From NCBI RefSeq assembly GCF_003060895.1, contig NZ_QAIH01000188.1, positions 1 through 38,246 of the forward strand: 38,246 nt of DNA, given 5' to 3'. The translations under genes and the position numbers were made by a program. The DNA is from Acidovorax sp. HMWF029. GTDB taxonomy: Bacteria; Pseudomonadota; Gammaproteobacteria; Burkholderiales; Burkholderiaceae_C. The notes under the pieces were generated by a model, which did no database searches, was not told where the DNA came from, and saw only the letters and a program-made list of their open reading frames with translations. Below are positions 32,957-38,246 of this stretch, one piece after another. Every line of letters begins with the position of its first letter. The first letter of the stretch is position 1.

Positions 32957-34081
32957 TCAGTTCACGATGGCAACGCCCTTGACCTGGGCAAACACCGCCC
33001 GGCCTGGTGCCAGCGCCAGCGCCTGGACCGACCGCTGGGTGACCCGCGCCAGCAGCCGCGTGGCCCCGGCATCCAGCGCCACCATGCACTGGCCTGGGCT
33101 GTCTTCCGCCAGGGCCATCACGGTGGCGGGCAGGATGTTGAGGATGCTGCTGTCGTTGGGCGCGGCCAGGGCCAGGCTCACGTCGCGCGCCTGCACGCGC
33201 AGGCGCAGTGCCTCACCCGGCGCACGCGCTGTCGGGCTGACCAGCAGCAACTGCCCGCCGCTGAACCCCACGATGGTGATGTGGTCGCGCGCATCGTGCT
33301 GTTGCACCGTGCCTTCGATCACCGTGGCGGCTGCATCGCCATGGGCCAGGGGCAGGTCCAGGCGGGTGATCAGCTCGCCCGTGGGAGCCTGTGCCAGCAC
33401 GCGGCCTTCGCGCATCAGCACCATGTGGCTTGCCAGGCGTGCGACCTCGTCGATGGCGTGGCTCACGTACAGCACGGGGATGTCGAGCGCGCGGTGCAGC
33501 TTTTCCAGATAGGGCAGGACCTCGGCCTTGCGCTGCGCGTCCAGCGCGGCCAGGGGCTCGTCCATGAGCAGCAGGCGCGGGCTGGTGGCCAGCGCGCGCG
33601 CAATGGCCACACGCTGGCGCTCGCCGCCCGACAGGGCCTGGGCCTTGCGCTCCATCAACTGGCCAATGCCCAGCAGTTCCACGGCCTGCTCCAGCGCCAC
33701 CTGGCGCCGCGCGGGCGGCGTGCGCTGCAGGCCATAAGTGATATTGCCGCGCACGTTCAGGTGGTCGAACAGGCTGGCTTCCTGGAACACATAGCCCAGG
33801 GCGCGCTCGTGGGTGGCGCGCCAAAGGTGGGCGGCATCGTCCTGCCAGACCTCGCCATTCACCACCACGCGACCGGGCCGGGCGCGGACCAGACCCGGGT
33901 TCGGACGATTGCGGGTCAAGCCCGCAATGCCACGCAGGCAGGTGGTCTTGCCGCAGCCCGAGGGGCCGAACAGCGCCGTCACGCCGCGCCCGGGCAGGTA
34001 CAGGTCCACGTCCAGCGTGAAGCCTGGGCGTACCAAGTGCAAGCGGGCCTCGATGGAGGGCAGGGGGGGCGCGTTTTCCAT
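32957..34081 (-). CDS. modC: Molybdate ABC transporter ATP-binding protein
   Basis: The 374-residue ATPase has Walker A GPSGCGKT (39-46), the Q-loop VFQEASLFDHLNV, signature LSGGERQR, Walker B LLLMDEP and H-loop SHAIDE. Its C-terminal third (about 295-370) is a Mop/TOBE oxyanion-binding domain (NDSSILNILPATV ... GATRLLARVTQRSVQALAL), which separates ModC from the tup ATPase. I chose the ATG at 34081 with GAGG 5 nt upstream; a GTG directly before it is the alternative. It is 7 nt downstream of modB. Confidence 0.95.
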   Translation of the reverse strand: MENAPPLPSIEARLHLVRPGFTLDVDLYLPGRGVTALFGPSGCGKTTCLRGIAGLTRNRPNPGLVRARPGRVVVNGEVWQDDAAHLWRATHERALGYVFQEASLFDHLNVRGNITYGLQRTPPARRQVALEQAVELLGIGQLMERKAQALSGGERQRVAIARALATSPRLLLMDEPLAALDAQRKAEVLPYLEKLHRALDIPVLYVSHAIDEVARLASHMVLMREGRVLAQAPTGELITRLDLPLAHGDAAATVIEGTVQQHDARDHITIVGFSGGQLLLVSPTARAPGEALRLRVQARDVSLALAAPNDSSILNILPATVMALAEDSPGQCMVALDAGATRLLARVTQRSVQALALAPGRAVFAQVKGVAIVN

Positions 34082-34088
34082 CACTGCC

Positions 34089-34769
34089 TCATGACACCAT
34101 GGACGCGCGGCGCCGAGTGAGGTTCAGGCCCAGCAGCACCACGAAAGAGAACACCACCATGCCCCCGGCCAGCCAGTGCGCCTGGGCGTATTCCAGCGCT
34201 TCCACATGGTCGTAAATCTGCACCGACACCACACGCGTCACGCCAGGGATGTTGCCGCCCAGCATGAGTACCACGCCAAACTCGCCCACGGTGTGCGCAA
34301 AGCTCAGGATGGCTGCGGTGATGAAGCCCGACCGAGCCAGCGGCAGCGCCACGGTAAAGAACCGGTCGATGGGCCCCGCGCCCAGTGTGGCGGCAGCCTC
34401 CAGCGGGCGTGTGCCGATGCTTTCAAACGCGTGCTGCAGCGGTTGCACCGCGAACGGCAGCGAGTAGATGAGCGAGCCCACCACCAGCCCCCAGAAGGTG
34501 AAAGGCAGCGTACCCAGGCCCAGGCTTTGTGTGAGTTGCCCGATGGGGCCATGGGGCCCCAGGGTGATCAGCAGATAGAAACCGATCACCGTGGGCGGCA
34601 ACACCAGGGGCAGCGCCACCACGGCCGACACCGGCCCGCGCCAGCGCGACGGCGTGTGCGCCAGCCACCAGGCCAGCGGCGTGCACAACACCAGCAGCAG
34701 CACCATGGTGGTGCCCGCCAGCCGCAGCGTGAGGCCGATGGCTGCCAGGTCAGCGCTGGAGAAGGGCAT
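34089..34769 (-). CDS. modB: Molybdate ABC transporter permease
   Basis: The 226-residue inner-membrane protein has five or six membrane segments. ModB features are [12 protein letters not shown] near the N-terminus, [17 protein letters not shown], the EAA-type loop [16 protein letters not shown] and [34 protein letters not shown]. It forms the molybdate channel with ModA and ModC. It lies 35 nt after modA and just before modC in the classical modABC order. Confidence 0.96.
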   Translation of the reverse strand: MPFSSADLAAIGLTLRLAGTTMVLLLVLCTPLAWWLAHTPSRWRGPVSAVVALPLVLPPTVIGFYLLITLGPHGPIGQLTQSLGLGTLPFTFWGLVVGSLIYSLPFAVQPLQHAFESIGTRPLEAAATLGAGPIDRFFTVALPLARSGFITAAILSFAHTVGEFGVVLMLGGNIPGVTRVVSVQIYDHVEALEYAQAHWLAGGMVVFSFVVLLGLNLTRRRASMVS

Positions 34770-34804
34770 GGCAGGGCATAGAAGAGAAAGTGGGCCGAAG
34801 GGGG

Positions 34805-35593
<789 letters not shown>

Positions 35594-35596
35594 TTA

Positions 35597-35626
35597 CGCT
35601 ATTCACTATTGGAATAGCGAGTATAG
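35597..35626 (-). promoter_or_regulatory. modA promoter with ModE-type operator
   Basis: The perfect inverted repeat cgctattc (35597-35604) and gaatagcg (35612-35619), with a 7-nt spacer, resembles ModE operators, whose half-sites are of the CGTTATAT kind. On the minus strand a TATACT (complement of 35621-35626) lies immediately upstream of the dyad as a -10, with a weak TTTAGC 17 nt further up. A repressor bound here would cover the transcription start of modA. modE itself begins at 37650. Confidence 0.6.
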
Positions 35627-35667
35627 ACAGCTTCGGGTTGCTGCTAAATCGGCAGGGCCTCTGAAGC

Positions 35668-35919
35668 CTATTCCGCCGCTTCTCCATCTGGCTTGGGCGA
35701 TGTGATGAGCCATGTCACCACCCTGCGGGTCAGTGGGGCCGCCAGCAAAACGGCCGGAAAGGCAAACAGCCACGCGGTGAGCCAGGCGCTCATCCACGGG
35801 CCCACAAAGCCCTGGTGCGGCGGGAGGCTGCGGTAGGTGGCGATGCCCGACACCAGCAGCGACATGGTGCCCGACAGGATCAGGCTGAACAGCAAAGGGG
35901 CATAGCGGGCGGGGATCAT
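35668..35919 (-). CDS. DUF2798-type small membrane protein
   Basis: The 83-residue protein has two membrane segments (about 8-28 and 46-66) linked by a short loop, in the pattern of DUF2798: YAPLLFSLILSGTMSLLVSGIATYRSL, then WMSAWLTAWLFAFPAVLLAAPLTRRVV. Function unknown. Its ATG overlaps the flavodoxin-family stop (ATGA), and it is the last gene of the MerR-controlled three-gene set. An upstream open frame to 36078 lies inside the flavodoxin gene. Confidence 0.82.
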   Translation of the reverse strand: MIPARYAPLLFSLILSGTMSLLVSGIATYRSLPPHQGFVGPWMSAWLTAWLFAFPAVLLAAPLTRRVVTWLITSPKPDGEAAE

Positions 35920-36515
35920 GCGGTGGCCTCCTCGTGGGACTGGGGCGCAGCAACGGTACCCAGGCGCTGCAGGGTCTGCGCAAAATGCCGGCCAAACATT
36001 CGGGCCGTTTTCACATCGCCCGGGGCAAAGGCATCGGCGGGGGACCCGTGGCCTGCCTGCGCCATCAGGCCCGACCACGAGCCCAGCCGGTTGGCGGCCT
36101 CGTCATATGGCACGCCCGCATGCTGCTCGGGCAGGATGGGGTTGCCCACCCACACCATGCCGTGCTGCATGGCAAACACAAACATCGACAGCAGTGTGGA
36201 CTGCTTGTCGCCCGCAGGCAGCGACGACACGGTGAAGCCTGCTGCGAGCCGGTTCTTGAGCTGCTGCGTCTTCCACAGACGGCCGGTGGCGTCCATGAAG
36301 GTTTTGAACGGGCCGGAGACCCCGCCCAGGTAGGTGGGCGAGCCGAGGATGACGCCGTCGTAGTGCAGCACGGCGTCGGGGGTGTGGGCCAGGTCTTCGG
36401 CCCGGATCAGATCGGCGTGGATGCCGGGCAGCCCTTGGGCGCCCTGGCAGACCTGCTGCGCGATGTGGGTGGTGTGGCCGTGGGCGCTGTGATAAATGAT
36501 GGCGATGTGTTGCAT
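35916..36515 (-). CDS. Flavodoxin-fold NAD(P)H-dependent FMN oxidoreductase (WrbA-like)
   Basis: The 199-residue protein has the flavodoxin phosphate-binding loop YHSAHGHTTHIA (about 7-18) and the flavin-contacting segments GSPTYLGGVSGPFKTFMDATGRLW and SSLPAGDKQSTLL seen in WrbA-type quinone reductases. It probably reduces quinones or similar electrophiles with FMN in the cytoplasm. I chose the ATG at 36515, which puts the first beta strand (QHIAIIYH) at the N-terminus; an ATG at 36566 overlaps the upstream gene stop and would add 17 Pro/Asn-rich residues. It lies between two membrane-protein genes in a MerR-regulated operon. Confidence 0.85.
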   Translation of the reverse strand: MQHIAIIYHSAHGHTTHIAQQVCQGAQGLPGIHADLIRAEDLAHTPDAVLHYDGVILGSPTYLGGVSGPFKTFMDATGRLWKTQQLKNRLAAGFTVSSLPAGDKQSTLLSMFVFAMQHGMVWVGNPILPEQHAGVPYDEAANRLGSWSGLMAQAGHGSPADAFAPGDVKTARMFGRHFAQTLQRLGTVAAPQSHEEATA

Positions 36516-36562
36516 GGTGTGGTTTCCGTTGGGGTGATTTCTGGGGAAAGGCGTGGGAGAGG

Positions 36563-37060
36563 TCATCGTGAAATCAGTGCGATGGCCAGCGCGGACAGGT
36601 ACAGGCCGAAGCCAAAAACGGTGTGGTTGGCCAGGCTGCGCAGGCAGTTCTTGAGCGGCGTGGGCGTGCGCGATGCGGCAAAGCCCGCGCCCATGGCCGG
36701 TTGCATCACCAGCAGCGGCGCGGCCACGGTGCCAACGCCCAGGGCCAGCGCGGGCATCAGGGTGGGGCTGCGCACCCAGCCCGCGCCCTGGATGGCCACC
36801 AGCACCGTGGCAAAGCCCACGCCGACGGCGTAGTGCGTGAGCCAGCCCCAGGCTTGTTCACCCCGGATGGGGGTGGCTTTGGCGATGGCCGCGTGGGCGA
36901 ACCGGCCGCGCAACAGGTGGCCCACCCAGCGGCCGATGAGCGCGAAGTTGAGCGTGGGCACGCCCAGGCGCTGGAGCAGCACCAGCCAGGTATCCATGAC
37001 GGCGGTGGCGCCTACGCCGATCAGCAAGGCGAGGGGAAAGTCTTGCCATTGAAAAGCCAT
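36563..37060 (-). CDS. DUF2938-type integral membrane protein
   Basis: The 165-residue protein has four hydrophobic segments and matches DUF2938: LLIGVGATAVMDTWLVLLQRLGVPTLNFALIGRWVGHL, the HYAVGVGFATVLV helix and NHTVFGFGLYLSALA near the end. Function is unknown. AAGGAG lies 6-7 nt before the ATG, separated by a T-rich stretch. It is the first gene of the set DUF2938, flavodoxin, DUF2798 and is driven by the MerR-type promoter at 37116-37146. Confidence 0.85.
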   Translation of the reverse strand: MAFQWQDFPLALLIGVGATAVMDTWLVLLQRLGVPTLNFALIGRWVGHLLRGRFAHAAIAKATPIRGEQAWGWLTHYAVGVGFATVLVAIQGAGWVRSPTLMPALALGVGTVAAPLLVMQPAMGAGFAASRTPTPLKNCLRSLANHTVFGFGLYLSALAIALISR

Positions 37061-37115
37061 AAAAAAACTCCTTGGACGGTGGACGTGAAAACGGGTTGAA
37101 TTCACGGTTAAATGG

Positions 37116-37146
37116 ACTGTAGAAGTTCAAGTCAACTTGAAGTCAA
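37116..37146 (-). promoter_or_regulatory. MerR-type promoter with 19-bp spacer and operator dyad
   Basis: Reading the minus strand, TTGACT (complement of 37141-37146) and TACAGT (complement of 37116-37121) are separated by 19 bp, the lengthened spacing typical of MerR-activated promoters. The spacer holds an inverted repeat, agttcaagt (37124-37132) and acttgaagt (37135-37143), matching at eight of nine positions with a 2-bp centre. The promoter faces the DUF2938 operon; the divergent MerR gene starts 21 bp away. Confidence 0.85.
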
Positions 37147-37166
37147 GGGCTTGTTGGAGGTTTTTT

Positions 37167-37610
37167 ATGGACATTGCAGAAGTCGCCAAACGCTCGGGCC
37201 TGCGGGCATCGACGCTGCGCTACTACGAAGAAAAAGGGCTGGTGCGCTCGGTGGGCCAGCCCGGTGAGCGGCGTCGGTTTGCGCCCGGCGTGCTGGACCA
37301 GCTGGCGCTGATTGCGCTGGGGCAGTCGGCAGGGTTTTCGCTGGACGAGATCCGCTCCATGTTCCTGCCCGGTGGCGAGCCCCATATCGACCGGCAACTG
37401 CTCTCGGCCAAGGCCGACGAGCTGGACGCCATGGTCAAGCGCCTCAAGGCCATGAGCAATGGTCTGCGTCACGCAGCGGCCTGCCCGGCCGAAAGCCATG
37501 CGCAATGCCCGTCGTTCCAGCGGCTGCTGAAGGCGGCGGCGGATGGCGCGCTGGCGCGTCAGCAAAAGTTGGCGAAGCCGGTCACGGGGCTGCGCCGCAA
37601 GGCGGCCTGA
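37167..37610 (+). CDS. MerR-family transcriptional regulator
   Basis: The 147-residue protein has a MerR winged helix (IAEVAKRSGLRASTLRYYEEKGLV, then GERRRFAPGVLDQLALIALGQSAGFSLDEI), a dimerising helix (about 78-103) and a short C-terminal effector part. That part contains H102-x3-C106-x4-H111-x2-C114 (HAAACPAESHAQC), a possible metal or redox-sensing site unlike the CxxC-type clusters of SoxR. GGAGG lies 6 nt before the ATG. It is divergent from the DUF2938-flavodoxin-DUF2798 operon, and its likely target is the 19-bp-spacer promoter between them. A TTGAAT / TAGAAG pair (37096-37125) could be its own promoter. Confidence 0.9.
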   Translation: MDIAEVAKRSGLRASTLRYYEEKGLVRSVGQPGERRRFAPGVLDQLALIALGQSAGFSLDEIRSMFLPGGEPHIDRQLLSAKADELDAMVKRLKAMSNGLRHAAACPAESHAQCPSFQRLLKAAADGALARQQKLAKPVTGLRRKAA

Positions 37611-37649
37611 AGGCCCTGCGCCAAGACCCCGCTGAGGCATCATCCGGCC

Positions 37650-38246
37650 ATGCCTGTTTCTCTCTCCTTCACCGACGCGCTGGGCCATGCGCTGACCGAC
37701 AAACGCATCGACATCCTGCGCCAGATTGGCGCCTGTGGCTCCATCTCGCAGGCTGCCCGCGCCGTGGGCGTGAGCTACAAGGCCGCGTGGCAGGCGGTGG
37801 ACACACTCACCAACCTGGCAGGCACTCCGCTGGTGGCCCGTGCCGTGGGCGGGGCGGGGGGCGGCGGCGCGCAGCTGACCGAGGCAGGCCACCAACTGCT
37901 GGCTGCCGCCGATGCGATGGCGCAGGCGCGCGGCGCCGTGCTGGCGCGCTGGCAGGCCACGCCGCACGCGGGCCCGGCGCTGGCGCGGCTGGCGGTGCGC
38001 ACCAGCATGCGCAACCAGCTGCCCTGCGTGGTGGACCGGCTCGCAGTGCAGGGGCAGATCGTGTGTGTGCACCTGCGGCTGGAGGGGGATGGCGCCGTGG
38101 GCGATGCGGCAGGTGCCGTGGCGCTGGCCGCACGCATCACCCGCGAGAGCGCCGAGCTGCTGGGCCTGCAGCCGGGGCTGGCCGTGCTGGCGCTGTGCAA
38201 GGCCACGGCGGTGCGGGTGGAGCGCGGCGGGCGCGCGGCACCTGCC
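37650..38246 (+). CDS. modE: Molybdate-responsive regulator ModE (3'-truncated by window edge)
   Basis: The frame runs from the ATG at 37650 past the window end, giving 199 residues of a normal length of about 260-270. Residues about 15-115 are the ModE winged helix (ILRQIGACGSISQAARAVGVSYKAAWQAVDTL, then GAQLTEAGHQLL). From about residue 120 the first Mop/TOBE molybdate-binding domain follows (TSMRNQLPCVV, then ARITRESAELLGLQPGLAVLALCKATAVRV). ModE senses cytoplasmic molybdate and usually represses modABC. It is the likely ligand of the dyad at 35597-35619. It begins 39 nt after the MerR gene but is probably independent of it in function. Confidence 0.92.
   Translation, partial: MPVSLSFTDALGHALTDKRIDILRQIGACGSISQAARAVGVSYKAAWQAVDTLTNLAGTPLVARAVGGAGGGGAQLTEAGHQLLAAADAMAQARGAVLARWQATPHAGPALARLAVRTSMRNQLPCVVDRLAVQGQIVCVHLRLEGDGAVGDAAGAVALAARITRESAELLGLQPGLAVLALCKATAVRVERGGRAAPA

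Noticed and set aside
31557-34120. Long plus-strand open frames (about 430 and 423 codons)
   Set aside because: They lie opposite the saccharopine-dehydrogenase-like gene and modC and have the composition of antisense shadows.

Overview
This is about 38 kb of GC-rich chromosome that looks like Comamonadaceae (Betaproteobacteria), most like Acidovorax. The basis is gene order and gene content (hemC-hemD-hemX next to ppc; xseB-ispA-dxs; flhDC; TRAP transporters; ubiB) and copies of a short dispersed repeat that I recall from that family. I could not run a search, so the taxon is inferred. I saw no rRNA, tRNA, CRISPR array, insertion sequence or prophage.

Layout. 1-2430 (minus): haem branch hemC-hemD-hemX, with hemX cut by the window edge. 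2564-5353 (plus): PEP carboxylase. 5548-7662 (plus): a PTS sugar-permease (EIIC) domain fused to an intact c-di-GMP phosphodiesterase (EAL) domain. 7631-7972 (minus): remnant of an AI-2E/PerM exporter. 8087-9352 (minus): a lipoprotein with a spherulin-4-like domain. 9491-10800 (plus): two overlapping lipoprotein genes, the second FlgO-like, convergent with flhDC (10921-11834, minus), the flagellar master regulator. 12163-15343 (minus): mercaptopyruvate sulfurtransferase, an EamA exporter and a Rieske oxygenase. 15669-18808 (plus): xseB-ispA-dxs, giving exonuclease VII small subunit, farnesyl diphosphate synthase and the first enzyme of the MEP pathway.

19061-24412 is a TRAP-transporter locus. 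Two tandem paralogous solute-binding proteins (plus), each with its own copy of a conserved upstream region, converge on the membrane subunits dctQ-dctM and a small PH-like membrane protein (minus). Terminators lie at the junction.

24658-28972 is a tungstate locus: a ModE-HTH/PBP-like regulator divergent from tupB-tupC-tupA, plus an additional ModA-like lipoprotein. 29084-32786 (minus) is a likely operon: saccharopine-dehydrogenase-like protein, DoxX-like, DUF2269 and UbiB. 32957-35575 (minus) is modA-modB-modC behind a ModE-type dyad. 35668-37060 (minus) is a three-gene set (DUF2938, flavodoxin-fold reductase, DUF2798) divergent from a MerR regulator (37167-37610) and driven by a textbook 19-bp-spacer MerR promoter. 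The window ends inside modE (37650 onward), so tungstate uptake, molybdate uptake and the molybdate regulator lie within 14 kb of one another.

The most unusual points are the EIIC-EAL fusion, a dispersed repeat that has become coding sequence in hemD and in the TupA signal peptide, the duplicated TRAP binding protein with duplicated promoter region, and the MerR-controlled redox/membrane cassette.
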